DNA from: Rhizobium freirei PRF 81
Lineage (GTDB): Bacteria; Pseudomonadota; Alphaproteobacteria; Rhizobiales; Rhizobiaceae
DNA length: 64,000 bases
Direction: 5' to 3'
NCBI RefSeq assembly: GCF_000359745.1
Contig: NZ_AQHN01000010.1
Span: 124,001-188,000 of the forward strand
In this document: piece by piece, positions 19,976-29,340 of the stretch
Layout of the letters: each line of letters starts with the position of its first letter
Position numbering within the stretch: position 1 is the first letter of the stretch
Translations under genes and position numbers: made by a program
Notes under the pieces: model-generated
Told to the model about the DNA's origin: nothing
The model's database searches: none
What the model saw: the letters and a program-made list of their open reading frames with translations, nothing else

Positions 19976-21877
19976 TCAGATCTGCGCGTTGCGCGCCTTC
20001 GAAGTCGCGTCGAGCGCTCTCTGCGTGGCAGCATCACGATCGTAGACATCGTTGAAATACTGGACCACGCCGTCCTTGTTCGGCCAGGCGGTGAAGTAGG
20101 CGATGTAGATCGGGAACTTTTGCGGCACGGGAACGGCCTTGTTCTGGCCGGCTGCGATCTGCTTGGCGACATCGTCGGGCGTCGTATCCAGCACGGCGGC
20201 AGCCATAGCGCGCGGATCGGCAAGGCGAACGCAGCCATGGCTAAGCGCACGCATATCCTTCTTAAAGAAGCTCTTCTGCGGCGTGTCGTGCATGTAGATC
20301 GCATGCGAGTTCGGGAAAAGGATCTTTAGTTCGCCGAGGGCATTGTCGCTGCTCGGCGGCTGGCGCACGGAAATGCTCTTCGTCGAGCCGTACCAATCGA
20401 CGCTGGAGGATGCCACGGCATGACCGCCGACTTCAACCTGATAGCCCATACGATCCAGATAGTTCGGATCGGCCCGCAGCTTCGGCAGCATCTCGTTGAT
20501 GATGATCGACTGCGGAACGCCCCAGAACGGATTGAATTCGACCGTCTGCACCTGGTTTTCGAAGAAGAAGGTCTGGTGCTGCTTGCTGCCGACGACGACG
20601 CGCATCGACAGCTGTTCCTGGTTGTTGTTGTAGTAGTAAACCATGAACGCCGGCTGATTGATGAAGACGTAGCGCGATCCGAGCTCGGCCGGCAGCCAGC
20701 GCAGCTGCTCCATCGCTATGATCAGCTTCTGGATCTTCACGTCATTGTTTTCGCCGACCATAGCGCGAACAGAAGATGCGCCAATGACGCCATCAGCCGT
20801 CAGACCCTTCTCCCGCTGGAAGTCCTCGACCAGTGACACGAGTTCCGGGGTGTAATCCGGAGTGCCCAGATAAGCGGAGAAGAGATCGGCATGCGCCTTC
20901 TTCAGCGCATCCGAGCCACGATGCTCAATCGCCTTGACGATGTTGGCCATTTCCGGCGAGCTGCCGCCCGGCTTCAAAGTACCGGTCAGGGAAACCGAAA
21001 TATGGGAGCCATCGGAACCGGATTCGGCATGCAGCTTGGCAAGCTCGGCCTTCAGCAGCGTGAATTGCTGGTTGGACGGGTTGCGGCTGTTGATATAGGC
21101 GGCGACATCCGGGCTCGCACGCAGCACGTCGAGCGCGGCGGTTAGGTTGACATCCTTGCGCTTGAAATCATGATAGCCGGAGAGCTTGTTCGGGTCGATG
21201 CGGCCACGGACCGTATCCTGGACGAACATCAGCACCTTGGTGGAAAGCGCCAGTTCGAATTGCATGAGAGCGCGATCGCGCATCACCGGATCGGCGCCGG
21301 CCGCATCCGCGCTCGGCAACGTCACCGCATAGTCCGCCGGATCGAGACCGACGGAGCCGGCACCTGCCAGAACCGCCATCGCGGCCTTCGCCTTCTCATT
21401 GACGGCGTGATCCGCGACCCAGAGGATCGGCTTGCTCTGATCTGCGTAGTATGTCTCGATCGCCTTGGCGACGTCGTTGGTCGCCATCACGCGCGCATCA
21501 GCCAGATAACGGCGCTGCGAGATCTCGGTATCGACAACGCTCGGTGTCGGCGACGCATCGGCAACGGCGCCGGTCACCACCGGATCGGCGAAATGTACCG
21601 TCGACACCAGGCGCATCGCGTCGGCCTTGTAGGTATAGTATTTCGGCGCGCTGACGGTCGGCAACGCCTGCTTGGGCTGCCCCGGCTGGTTCGGGTTCAA
21701 CGTCGTCTGCGCCGGATTGTTCGGAATGGGAGCCGAAACCTGCGTGCTTTGCTGACGCCCCTGACCGCCACGGATGAAATCCATGAGGGTCATCGCGCTC
21801 GCCGACGTCGCGCCGATGGACGAAAGGCAACAGGAAAGAGCCAGGACGGATGCTGTGGCTTTGGTTGCAAGTTTCAT
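19976..21877 (-). CDS. L,D-transpeptidase with peptidoglycan-binding domain (YcbB/LdtD-like)
   Basis: Periplasmic enzyme that makes 3-3 crosslinks or otherwise modifies peptidoglycan. The 633-residue protein has a signal peptide (about 1-28, ending ATSASA), an N-terminal domain of the YcbB type, a peptidoglycan-binding domain near 330-370 (LVSLVEDFQREKGLTADGVI) and a C-terminal YkuD catalytic domain. The catalytic motif SHGCVRL places the nucleophile at about Cys549. Rhizobial walls are rich in 3-3 links, which fits. A shared bidirectional terminator separates it from gph, and it is divergent from fumC. Confidence 0.9.
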   Translation of the reverse strand: MKLATKATASVLALSCCLSSIGATSASAMTLMDFIRGGQGRQQSTQVSAPIPNNPAQTTLNPNQPGQPKQALPTVSAPKYYTYKADAMRLVSTVHFADPVVTGAVADASPTPSVVDTEISQRRYLADARVMATNDVAKAIETYYADQSKPILWVADHAVNEKAKAAMAVLAGAGSVGLDPADYAVTLPSADAAGADPVMRDRALMQFELALSTKVLMFVQDTVRGRIDPNKLSGYHDFKRKDVNLTAALDVLRASPDVAAYINSRNPSNQQFTLLKAELAKLHAESGSDGSHISVSLTGTLKPGGSSPEMANIVKAIEHRGSDALKKAHADLFSAYLGTPDYTPELVSLVEDFQREKGLTADGVIGASSVRAMVGENNDVKIQKLIIAMEQLRWLPAELGSRYVFINQPAFMVYYYNNNQEQLSMRVVVGSKQHQTFFFENQVQTVEFNPFWGVPQSIIINEMLPKLRADPNYLDRMGYQVEVGGHAVASSSVDWYGSTKSISVRQPPSSDNALGELKILFPNSHAIYMHDTPQKSFFKKDMRALSHGCVRLADPRAMAAAVLDTTPDDVAKQIAAGQNKAVPVPQKFPIYIAYFTAWPNKDGVVQYFNDVYDRDAATQRALDATSKARNAQI

Positions 21878-22286
21878 TCTCTAATCAGTCCCTGTATCGT
21901 GCGGTAACTTCGAGCCAGACGGTGCTGCTTCAATTGGGCCGCGATGTCGAAAACATCGTATACTCACTACTATAAAAACAGCGAGACCCCGCCTTTTGTT
22001 CAATGCCTCAACTTCACGTTACGAAGCAGAGACGTTCTCAGCGATTCAATTCACACAAAATTATGAAATTATTGGTTAATCTTTTATTGAAATCGCCCAA
22101 AGTTTTTGCGCGGGCGAAAATTTCGCGTTCACGATTATATGAGGAGCGTGTTAAAAAGAGCACGCTCGACAGGACGCACCGAAAACATGACTTTTACAGT
22201 CAAATAACTGCGCTTTGGTGTTTTCATGAGCGCCGTTCAGGCCTATATGGCTGCTATCTATTTCCATAGAAGGCAGGATCAGGAAC
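21878..22286. other. AT-rich divergent regulatory region before fumC
   Basis: 409 bp between the L,D-transpeptidase start and fumC, clearly richer in A+T than its neighbours over 21960-22230. It contains a hairpin with arms GAGCGTG (22144-22150) and CACGCTC (22161-22167), and an inverted repeat TGACT-N5-AGTCA at 22188-22202. I see no supported gene; a frame from 22003 to 22269 lacks coding character. Confidence 0.45.
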
Positions 22287-23678
22287 ATGACGTCCACCCG
22301 CACCGAAACCGACACTTTTGGGCCGATCGAAGTCGCCAGCGACCGCTATTGGGGCGCGCAGGCACAACGCTCGCTCGGCAACTTCAAGATCGGCTGGGAA
22401 AAGCAGCCGCTATCGGTCGTCCGCGCCCTCGGCATCGTCAAGCAGGCAGCCGCCCGCGCCAATATGGAGCTCGGCCAGCTTGACCCCGCACTCGGCAAGA
22501 CGATCGTCGCAGCGGCGCAGGAAGTCATCGACGGCAAGCTCAATGACCATTTTCCGCTCGTCGTCTGGCAGACCGGCTCGGGCACGCAGTCCAACATGAA
22601 TGCCAACGAAGTGATTTCGAACCGCGCGATCGAAATGCTCGGCGGCGTCATGGGCTCGAAGAAGCCGGTGCATCCGAACGATCACGTCAACATGAGCCAG
22701 TCGTCGAACGACACCTATCCGACGGCCATGCATATCGCCTGCGCCGAGCAGGTTGTCCATCATCTGCTGCCGGCTCTGCGGCACCTGCACGCAGCCTTGG
22801 AAAAGAAGGTCTCTGACTTCGCCCATATCATCAAGATCGGACGCACCCATACGCAGGATGCGACGCCGCTGACGCTCGGCCAGGAGTTTTCCGGCTATGC
22901 CGCGCAGGTCGCCTCCTCGATCAAGCGCATCGAACTGACGTTGCCGGGCCTTTGCGAACTCGCCCAGGGCGGCACCGCAGTCGGAACCGGGCTCAATGCG
23001 CCGATCGGCTTTGCCGAGAAGGTCGCGGACGAGATCGCCGAGATCACCGGCCTGCCCTTCGTCACGGCTCCGAACAAGTTCGAAGCACTGGCTGCCCATG
23101 ATTCCATGGTCTTCAGTCATGGTGCGATCAATGCGGCGGCGGCGGCACTCTTCAAGATCGCCAACGATATCCGCCTGCTCGGCTCCGGCCCGCGCTCAGG
23201 CCTTGGCGAACTGGCGCTGCCGGAAAACGAGCCGGGCTCGTCGATCATGCCCGGCAAGGTCAATCCAACACAGTGCGAGGCGCTGACGCAGGTCTGCATC
23301 CATATTTTCGGCAACAATGCCGCCCTCACCTTTGCCGGCAGCCAGGGACACTTCGAGCTTAACGTCTACAATCCGATGATGGCCTATAATTTCCTCCAGT
23401 CGGTGCAGTTGCTCGGCGACGCCGCCGTGTCCTTCACCGATAATTGCGTCGTCGGCATCGAAGCCCGCGAGGACAACATCAAGGCAGGCCTGGAACGCTC
23501 GTTGATGCTGGTAACCGCACTGGCGCCGAAGATCGGCTACGACAACGCCGCCAAGATCGCCAAGACGGCCCACAAGAACGGCACGACGCTGAAGGAAGAG
23601 GCTCTGGCGAGCGGATTGGTGACCTCGGAAGAATATGATGCCATCGTCCGCCCGGAAACGATGATCGGCCCGAAATAA
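22287..23678 (+). CDS. fumC: Fumarate hydratase class II
   Basis: Iron-free, oxygen-stable fumarase of the TCA cycle, hydrating fumarate to malate. The 463-residue length matches FumC. It has the substrate-site segment [11 protein letters not shown], the TNMNANEV-like block ([13 protein letters not shown]) and the lyase-superfamily signature [14 protein letters not shown] 22287 follows AGGA by about 5 nt. It is transcribed from the AT-rich divergent region and lies about 560 bp before the class I fumarase gene on the same strand, so the cell encodes two unrelated fumarases side by side. Confidence 0.96.
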   Translation: MTSTRTETDTFGPIEVASDRYWGAQAQRSLGNFKIGWEKQPLSVVRALGIVKQAAARANMELGQLDPALGKTIVAAAQEVIDGKLNDHFPLVVWQTGSGTQSNMNANEVISNRAIEMLGGVMGSKKPVHPNDHVNMSQSSNDTYPTAMHIACAEQVVHHLLPALRHLHAALEKKVSDFAHIIKIGRTHTQDATPLTLGQEFSGYAAQVASSIKRIELTLPGLCELAQGGTAVGTGLNAPIGFAEKVADEIAEITGLPFVTAPNKFEALAAHDSMVFSHGAINAAAAALFKIANDIRLLGSGPRSGLGELALPENEPGSSIMPGKVNPTQCEALTQVCIHIFGNNAALTFAGSQGHFELNVYNPMMAYNFLQSVQLLGDAAVSFTDNCVVGIEAREDNIKAGLERSLMLVTALAPKIGYDNAAKIAKTAHKNGTTLKEEALASGLVTSEEYDAIVRPETMIGPK

Positions 23679-23751
23679 GCCAAAGCAGGAATTCATCAAT
23701 ACGGCCAGGCATCTCCGAATATTTGTGTGATGCCTGCCTGTTCACACAAGG

Positions 23752-23988
23752 CTAGCGCGCGCTTGCTATTGCCTTGTCTTGCCTTGGGAGCACAGCCCTT
23801 CTCTCCGGTAGCCGCGAAGCCATGTCTGTGGCCGTGATGACGGTCGCGGGATCGATGCTGGCAAGAATTTCCTTATGAAAGGCGTGCTTCAGATAGCCGC
23901 CGTGAACCGCTGCGAATAGACCGGCGCCGGCAACCAGCGCCACGACGGCCAGCGGCGAAATGTGGTGATGATTGTGGGAGATATCCAT
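23752..23988 (-). CDS. Small histidine-rich single-pass membrane protein
   Basis: I do not recognise a named family. From ATG 23988 the product is 78 residues. It starts with a His-rich stretch MDISHNHHHIS, then a hydrophobic helix at about 13-30 (LAVVALVAGAGLFAAVHGGYL), then a charged C-terminus. The N-terminal histidine cluster could bind a metal. It sits between the iron-free and iron-sulfur fumarase genes on the opposite strand, ending 73 bp from the fumC stop. An in-frame ATG at 24030 would lengthen it by 14 residues. Coding status is likely but unproven. Confidence 0.5.
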   Translation of the reverse strand: MDISHNHHHISPLAVVALVAGAGLFAAVHGGYLKHAFHKEILASIDPATVITATDMASRLPERRAVLPRQDKAIASAR

Positions 23989-24177
23989 GATCTCAATCCC
24001 TCGGCTTTCAGCCTTTTGATTGCGGGACAACGGCCTTGTCTGCCCTGCCCGCTATGACATCCATTTGCACCTTTCCCACTTGTCTTTGAAGTCGGCAGTT
24101 TCGACACCGATCGTCTACGCTGCATTGACAATCCAGCTGTCGAAGTCCCGAGGCGCTTTGCAGCCGATTGCTTTTGG

Positions 24178-24231
24178 TTCAAGCCGGATTTAGACCGTCT
24201 CCAAACATTTTCCTCCGCCATCCGGCTTGAA
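24178..24231 (+). promoter_or_regulatory. Long-loop inverted repeat in the leader of the class I fumarase gene
   Basis: TTCAAGCCGGAT (24178-24189) and its exact complement ATCCGGCTTGAA (24220-24231) could form a 12-bp stem with a 30-nt loop. The 3' arm ends against the GAAAGG ribosome-binding site (24229-24234), and ATG follows at 24243. Formation of the stem could hide the site. It may instead be a protein-binding site or chance. Confidence 0.45.
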
Positions 24232-24242
24232 AGGTTCCCTAC

Positions 24243-25850
24243 ATGGCTGACGATCTATTTCCCCTCGGCGACGACACGACCCCCTATCGCAAGATTTCAG
24301 GCGATTACATCTCCGTCGACACCTTCAAGGGTCAGGAAATCCTGACCGTCGATCCGGAAGGCATTCGTCTGCTTGCCGAAACCGCATTTGCCGACATCAA
24401 TCACCTGCTGCGCCCCGGCCATCTGAAGCAGCTCGCTTCAATCCTCGAAGACCCCGAAGCCACCGATAACGACCGCTTCGTAGCCTATGATCTGTTGAAG
24501 AACGCCAACATTGCCGCGGGCGGTGTTCTTCCCATGTGCCAGGACACCGGCACGGCCATCATCATGGCCAAGAAGGGCCGTCGTGTCTGGACCGAAGGCG
24601 GCGACAGCGGCGCAATGGCCAAGGGCGTGCTTGACGCCTACGAGAAGAAGAACCTGCGCTACTCGCAGCTCGCGCCGATCAAGATGTTCGAGGAAAAGAA
24701 CACCAAGAACAATCTCCCGGCGCAGATCGACATCTACGAGGAAGGCACCGACGCCTACGAATTCCTCTTCGTCGCCAAGGGCGGCGGTTCGGCCAACAAG
24801 ACCTTCCTTTATCAGGGCACGCCGTCTCTCCTGACGCATGACCGCATGCTGGACTTCCTCAAGGAAAAGATCCTGACGCTCGGCACGGCAGCCTGTCCCC
24901 CTTATCATCTCGCCGTCGTCATCGGCGGCACCTCTGCGGAGATGAACCTGAAGACGGTCAAGCTCGCCTCGACGCGATATCTCGACTGTCTTCCCACGGA
25001 AGGCTCCGAAAGCGGGCATGCCTTCCGGGATATCGAAATGGAAAAGGAAATCCACAAGCTCACGCAGAGCCTCGGCGTCGGCGCGCAGTTCGGCGGCAAG
25101 TATTTCTGCCATGATGTCCGCGTCATTCGCCTGCCCCGCCACGGCGCCTCGCTGCCGATCGGTCTTGGCGTTTCCTGCTCTGCCGACCGTCAGGCCAAGG
25201 GCAAGATCACGCGCGACGGCATCTTCATCGAGCAGCTGGAAACCGATCCGTCCAAATACATGCCGGAGATCGACGAAGCCAAGCTTTCGGAATCGATGGT
25301 GCGCATCGATCTCAATCGGCCGATGGCTGACATCCTGGCCGAGCTGTCGCAGCATCCGGTCAAGACGCGCCTGTCGCTCACCGGCACCATCATCGTCGCG
25401 CGGGATCTTGCCCATGCCAAGATCCGCGAACGCCTGGAAAAGGGCGAAGGCATGCCGGACTATCTGAAGAACCATCCGGTCTATTATGCCGGCCCGGCAA
25501 AGACACCTGCCGGCTATGCGTCCGGTTCCTTCGGCCCGACGACGGCCGGCCGCATGGACAGCTATGTCGATCAGTTCCAGTCGTTCGGCGGCTCGATGGT
25601 CATGCTGGCCAAGGGCAATCGCTCGCGCGCAGTGCGCGAAGCCTGCAAAACATATGGCGGCTTCTACCTCGGCTCGATCGGCGGCCCGGCGGCCCGCCTC
25701 GCACAGGACTGCATCAAGAAGGTCGAAGTATTGGAATATCCGGAACTTGGCATGGAAGCCGTCTGGAAGATCGAGGTCGAAGATTTTCCCGCCTTCATCG
25801 TCATCGACGACAAGGGCAATGACTTCTTCCAGGAACTCAATCTCGGATAA
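24243..25850 (+). CDS. Fumarate hydratase class I (iron-sulfur, FumA type)
   Basis: Iron-sulfur fumarase of the TCA cycle, 535 residues, a single polypeptide joining the alpha and beta domains. The three cluster ligands are visible at Cys99 (PMCQDTG), Cys218 (TAACPPY) and Cys312 (GVSCSAD), each exactly six positions before the ligands known for E. coli FumA. Class I enzymes are efficient but sensitive to oxygen and iron starvation, so pairing with fumC gives a back-up. The GAAAGG site before the ATG abuts a long inverted repeat. A hairpin with an 11-bp stem follows the stop codon. Confidence 0.95.
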   Translation: MADDLFPLGDDTTPYRKISGDYISVDTFKGQEILTVDPEGIRLLAETAFADINHLLRPGHLKQLASILEDPEATDNDRFVAYDLLKNANIAAGGVLPMCQDTGTAIIMAKKGRRVWTEGGDSGAMAKGVLDAYEKKNLRYSQLAPIKMFEEKNTKNNLPAQIDIYEEGTDAYEFLFVAKGGGSANKTFLYQGTPSLLTHDRMLDFLKEKILTLGTAACPPYHLAVVIGGTSAEMNLKTVKLASTRYLDCLPTEGSESGHAFRDIEMEKEIHKLTQSLGVGAQFGGKYFCHDVRVIRLPRHGASLPIGLGVSCSADRQAKGKITRDGIFIEQLETDPSKYMPEIDEAKLSESMVRIDLNRPMADILAELSQHPVKTRLSLTGTIIVARDLAHAKIRERLEKGEGMPDYLKNHPVYYAGPAKTPAGYASGSFGPTTAGRMDSYVDQFQSFGGSMVMLAKGNRSRAVREACKTYGGFYLGSIGGPAARLAQDCIKKVEVLEYPELGMEAVWKIEVEDFPAFIVIDDKGNDFFQELNLG

Positions 25851-25877
25851 AGACTAGCCGTATCTATATGCTTGACC

Positions 25878-25906
25878 AGAAGAAGGCGAAAATAACGCCT
25901 TCTTCT
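25878..25906 (+). terminator. Hairpin after the class I fumarase gene
   Basis: AGAAGAAGGCG and CGCCTTCTTCT form a perfect 11-bp stem with a 7-nt loop, 27 bp after the stop codon. The T-run behind it is weak, so termination may be partial. Confidence 0.6.
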
Positions 25907-26049
25907 GTAAAACCAGTTTCAATTCCAGTTATTTTTGAATAAATCTGTAGTGACAGAGGATTTTTCACAACCATCTCCTTAATATTTTTTCAAAGAATCT
26001 CTGCATAAGTAAAAATGGGAATTAACCAATACATGTACGGAGCTCACCG

Positions 26050-27117
26050 ATGAGTACGGCGATTGCGCCCAAGGCGCAAATTCCCGACGTGGCAGGGCAG
26101 ATTACCTACGCCATGCGATCCATGGGGGTCGCACCGATTCCGCGGAATTACGAACTTTTCTATGAAGCCTATATCGGCTCCAATCCCGCGCTGACTCGTG
26201 AACTGGCGGCCCTCGGCAGCAACGCCACGCAGGAAGAACTGGACAATATCGGCGCTAAATACTTTCCACGCCATGCAGGCCGCATTTTCGACGATGCCCA
26301 TGCCCGCCTGACGGTCGAACTGGATGCCGTTCTGCGTGCGCTGAGGCAGGAACAACTGACACTCGATAGCTACAACCGGCTTCTCGGCGAGACTTGCGAG
26401 CGCATCAGCTCCAGGAACCACAACAGCGCCGATCTGCTGCGCAGCGCCATAGACATCTTGGCCGCGGCCACCGGCGATACGATGGCACAGGGCGAAAAGG
26501 TGGTTGAGAACGTCGCCCAGCGCAGCCAGGAAATGGATCAGGTCCGCAAGGAGCTGGACGAGTACAAGCGTATCGCCAATACGGATGCCCTGACGCGGCT
26601 CTCCAATCGCCGTGCGTTCGAGGATCGCCTGGTCTCGATCTTCGACAACCAGCTCACGCGGCCGACGACAGCCCTGGTGCTTGTAGATGTCGATCATTTC
26701 AAAAGGATCAATGATACCTACGGCCACCCCGTGGGCGACAAGATCCTTGCAACCGTCGCCTCGATCATCCGCGCCAACGTCAGGCGGGATGTCTTCGTCG
26801 CCCGTGTCGGCGGGGAGGAATTCGCGTTGATCGTGGAAGGCACAGCGGCGGAGGAGGTCATGACGATGTGCGAGCGCATCCGCCGCGCGCTGGAAACGAC
26901 GCCCTTCAAGAATTCCCGGACGAAGGTCGATTATGGTCCGATCACCATTTCGCTCGGAATCTGCATGGCTTCGGATGCCGCCAATTCCGGCGAGCTTTAT
27001 AACAAGGCAGATCTCGCGCTCTATTGCGCCAAGAACGCCGGTCGCAACTGTTGTAACGTCTATCAGGACGGCATGCAGAAGGACTTCTCGAAAAGTTGGC
27101 TCATTTACAAGAACTAA
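26050..27117 (+). CDS. Diguanylate cyclase (GGDEF domain)
   Basis: Makes the second messenger cyclic di-GMP from two GTP. The 355-residue cytoplasmic protein has a helical N-terminal region (about 1-185) without membrane helices or a recognisable PAS/GAF fold, ending in a coiled coil, then a GGDEF domain (about 190-345) with an intact active-site GGEEF in VARVGGEEFALI. The inhibitory I-site position, normally RxxD five residues before GG, reads RRDV, so product feedback control is probably lost or altered. GGAG lies 7 nt before the ATG. The gene is monocistronic and ends in a good terminator. Confidence 0.92.
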   Translation: MSTAIAPKAQIPDVAGQITYAMRSMGVAPIPRNYELFYEAYIGSNPALTRELAALGSNATQEELDNIGAKYFPRHAGRIFDDAHARLTVELDAVLRALRQEQLTLDSYNRLLGETCERISSRNHNSADLLRSAIDILAAATGDTMAQGEKVVENVAQRSQEMDQVRKELDEYKRIANTDALTRLSNRRAFEDRLVSIFDNQLTRPTTALVLVDVDHFKRINDTYGHPVGDKILATVASIIRANVRRDVFVARVGGEEFALIVEGTAAEEVMTMCERIRRALETTPFKNSRTKVDYGPITISLGICMASDAANSGELYNKADLALYCAKNAGRNCCNVYQDGMQKDFSKSWLIYKN

Positions 27118-27131
27118 AAGTGAAGCCAACC

Positions 27132-27173
27132 AACCGCCGGCGCAGCTTTCCCAGGCAGCCGGCGGTTTTGTTT
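27132..27173 (+). terminator. Terminator after the diguanylate cyclase gene
   Basis: AACCGCCGGC and GCCGGCGGTT form a 10-bp stem, then TTTTGTTT. It lies 14 bp after the stop codon and ends almost at the stop of the convergent PPOX gene. Confidence 0.82.
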
Positions 27174-27780
27174 ACCACAGCGTCCTTGCCGCCCGTGCCG
27201 GCCACTCCCGATCGTAGGTTTCCTGATCGAAGTCGCCCTTTGCCGCCTTGAGCATCAGGCCCGGGCTCGGCAGGTTCGCAGGATCGGCGAAACGCTCCGC
27301 ATTCCAGAGCTCGGCCCGCATCACCGCCCGCGCGCATTGCAAATAAACCTCATCGATCGTGATCACGACGACGCAGCGCGGATGCTTGCCATCCATCGTG
27401 AAGCTGTCGAGCAGGCCTGGCTCGATGGAGATAACGGCGCGGCCGTTGAGCCGCATCGTCGTGTTCGACCCGGGAACCAGGAACATCATCGCCACCCGCG
27501 GGTCGCGCACGATGTTCTCCAGCGAGTCGATGCGATTGTTGCCCCGCCAATCCGGAAGAAGAAGCGTCCGTTCGTCCCCGACACGGACGACGCCGCCAAG
27601 GTCACCGCGCGGTGAACAATCCAGCCCTTCCGGCCCGACGGTTGCCAGCGCCATGAAAGGCGAAGCTTCGATCATCCGCCGATAAGGCGCTGTCAGCACC
27701 TGCGTTACCTTGGTAATCGATGCCTCGCCAACGCCGCCATACAGCGCTCTCAACTCTTCGACGGACGTAACGATACCCAT
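27172..27780 (-). CDS. Pyridoxamine 5'-phosphate oxidase-like FMN-binding protein
   Basis: Split-barrel flavin-binding protein of the PPOX superfamily, close to the MSMEG_1061-type group, 202 residues from ATG 27780. Characteristic pieces are FMALATVGPEGLDCSPRGD (flavin site), LLLPDWRGNNRIDSLENI and VAMMFLVPGSNTTMRLNG. Such proteins reduce or bind small substrates, and some use F420 or heme instead of FMN, so the reaction is unknown. GAGG lies just upstream of the chosen start. The frame is open further upstream but that part overlaps the next gene. It lies 61 bp downstream of the alpha/beta hydrolase gene and may share its transcript. Confidence 0.82.
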   Translation of the reverse strand: MGIVTSVEELRALYGGVGEASITKVTQVLTAPYRRMIEASPFMALATVGPEGLDCSPRGDLGGVVRVGDERTLLLPDWRGNNRIDSLENIVRDPRVAMMFLVPGSNTTMRLNGRAVISIEPGLLDSFTMDGKHPRCVVVITIDEVYLQCARAVMRAELWNAERFADPANLPSPGLMLKAAKGDFDQETYDREWPARAARTLW

Positions 27781-27841
27781 GCTGCCTCGCATTCTTTTCT
27801 GCGGCGATCTGCCAAAAAAATCCGGTGCAGCGCGCGCCTTG

Positions 27842-28807
27842 CTACGAGGAGCGCCGAACCGGGATCCGGTAAATGGATAGCACCGTCCGATCGTCGCTTT
27901 CGAGCGATTTTTCCGTTTTATCCGCTTCTGCAAGGAAGGCTTCGATCGCCTCGAACACCGGAACGGCGCCAACGATGCGCCGGTGTCCGAAGCCATTTGC
28001 CCAGAAGAGGCGAACATGCTCTCCCTGGGCGGCATAGGCGCGGGCGTGATCGGCGCTCACTTCCTTGTCGTCCTCGGCATGGATGATCAGAACGGGTCGG
28101 CTTGGATCGAGCATACTCCGCGGTTCGTCATAGGCGGCAAGCGCCCTGCCCGTAATCCGCCCGACCTCCGCCTCGAGCTCCGTCTGCACCTGTGGGCGAA
28201 GTCTCATGACGCGGCCGAAATCCTTGAACAGCCATCCCATGGCGCTCGGCGCTCCGATGAGCACCAGCTTCTTCGTCTCGATGGGATCTATGCGAGGCAG
28301 GAAACCCGCAGAGGCCAATGCCAGGCACGCGCCGCCGAAAGAATGCCCGATCGCGGCATCGAAAGCCCCGAAGCGCGCGGATGCGGCGGAAATGGCCGAT
28401 ATGGCAAGGTACACATTGAGGAAGCGGCCGGCCGAGCGGCCATGCCCCGGAAGATCGAGCGAAATCACTTCCGCCCCGGTGCTCGCCAGAAAAGCCGTAA
28501 GCTCCGACATATATTCGCTGCTGGAGCCCCACCCGTGTACCACGAGGTAGCGCTTGCGCGGCCCCTTGGCTCCGCCGTTAAAACGATAGGCCATTGCACG
28601 GCCGCCGGAAAAAGGCAGCATGAACTCCTCCGCCGCGACCAGCCGCTCTCGGCCCTCCCTATGGGCGGTCTTCGCCTTGGAACCGCGCGGCCTGCGTGAC
28701 GGCGTGAGGCAGAACAGCCTGAATGCGACTTTGCCGGCGAACTTCGGTGAAAGCCTGCCGAGACCGGACAATCCCGACCGGGTGACCTTGAGTGCAAAGG
28801 ATGGCAT
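27842..28807 (-). CDS. Alpha/beta hydrolase
   Basis: A 321-residue serine hydrolase of the alpha/beta fold. The oxyanion turn HGWGSSSEYM (about 91-100), nucleophile elbow GHSFGG (about 155-160), acid HAEDD and catalytic His in GFGHRRI are all visible. No signal peptide is clear; the first 45 residues are basic and of unknown role. It is divergent from marR across a 47-bp spacer that contains direct repeats, so it is the natural target of that regulator. The substrate is unknown, probably an ester or a toxic aromatic or fatty compound sensed by MarR. Confidence 0.85.
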   Translation of the reverse strand: MPSFALKVTRSGLSGLGRLSPKFAGKVAFRLFCLTPSRRPRGSKAKTAHREGRERLVAAEEFMLPFSGGRAMAYRFNGGAKGPRKRYLVVHGWGSSSEYMSELTAFLASTGAEVISLDLPGHGRSAGRFLNVYLAISAISAASARFGAFDAAIGHSFGGACLALASAGFLPRIDPIETKKLVLIGAPSAMGWLFKDFGRVMRLRPQVQTELEAEVGRITGRALAAYDEPRSMLDPSRPVLIIHAEDDKEVSADHARAYAAQGEHVRLFWANGFGHRRIVGAVPVFEAIEAFLAEADKTEKSLESDDRTVLSIYRIPVRRSS

Positions 28808-28827
28808 AGTGGGAATCCAAGAAAATG

Positions 28828-28863
28828 TTCAACTATGAACAATAAAGTACAACGATGAACAAA
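28828..28863. promoter_or_regulatory. Probable MarR operator: inverted and direct repeats
   Basis: Two near-identical 13-mers, CAACTATGAACAA (28831-28843) and CAACGATGAACAA (28851-28863), are spaced exactly 20 bp apart, two helical turns. The first also lies in an inverted repeat GTTCA-N4-TGAAC (28828-28841). The second covers the marR start codon. This fits autoregulation and control of the divergent hydrolase gene. Confidence 0.55.
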
Positions 28864-29340
28864 AATCAATCCCTTCCCTGGGACCATCCGCGTTTTCGAA
28901 GCTGGATCGCCGTGGCGCGCGCCTGCCAGCTGATGCAGCAATCGCTGGCGCGGGCATTGGCACATCTCGACATCAAGCCGCCGCACCTCGACATTCTGGT
29001 CAACCTGTTTCGCTTCGAAGGCATCTCGCAGCAGGAGCTCGCCCGCAAGCTGCTGGTCGGCCGCTCCAATATGAGCATGCTGCTGCCGCAGATGGAAAAA
29101 CGCGGACTGATCGAGCGCCGCGGAGACAAGCAGGACAAGCGCGTGCTGCGCCTCTATCTGACGGCGGCGGGCCGCCAGGTTACAGAGGAAGCCATGACCA
29201 TTCAGACCGCCCTCATCGACCGCATGATGTCACATGCGCCCGTCGAGGAATGTGAAATCATGACCGCGCATATGGAGCGAGTCGTCACCCTGCTGATGCA
29301 GGACGAACGCGAACCGCTGGAGGCGGTGGGCGATCAGTGA
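28855..29340 (+). CDS. MarR-family transcriptional regulator
   Basis: Winged-helix regulator of the MarR family, 161 residues. The DNA-binding part lies at about 45-110, with the recognition region QQELARKLLVGRSNMSMLLP and the wing RRGDKQDKRVLRLYLT. Helices at both ends would form the dimer. It is divergent from the alpha/beta hydrolase gene and probably represses both. Its ATG overlaps one of two direct repeats, which suggests autorepression. It converges with ltrA and the two stop codons overlap by 7 bp. Confidence 0.9.
   Translation: MNKNQSLPWDHPRFRSWIAVARACQLMQQSLARALAHLDIKPPHLDILVNLFRFEGISQQELARKLLVGRSNMSMLLPQMEKRGLIERRGDKQDKRVLRLYLTAAGRQVTEEAMTIQTALIDRMMSHAPVEECEIMTAHMERVVTLLMQDEREPLEAVGDQ

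Noticed and set aside
22003..22269. 88-residue plus-strand frame upstream of fumC
   Set aside because: Lies in AT-rich control sequence, has basic low-information composition, no ribosome-binding site and crosses the inverted repeats.
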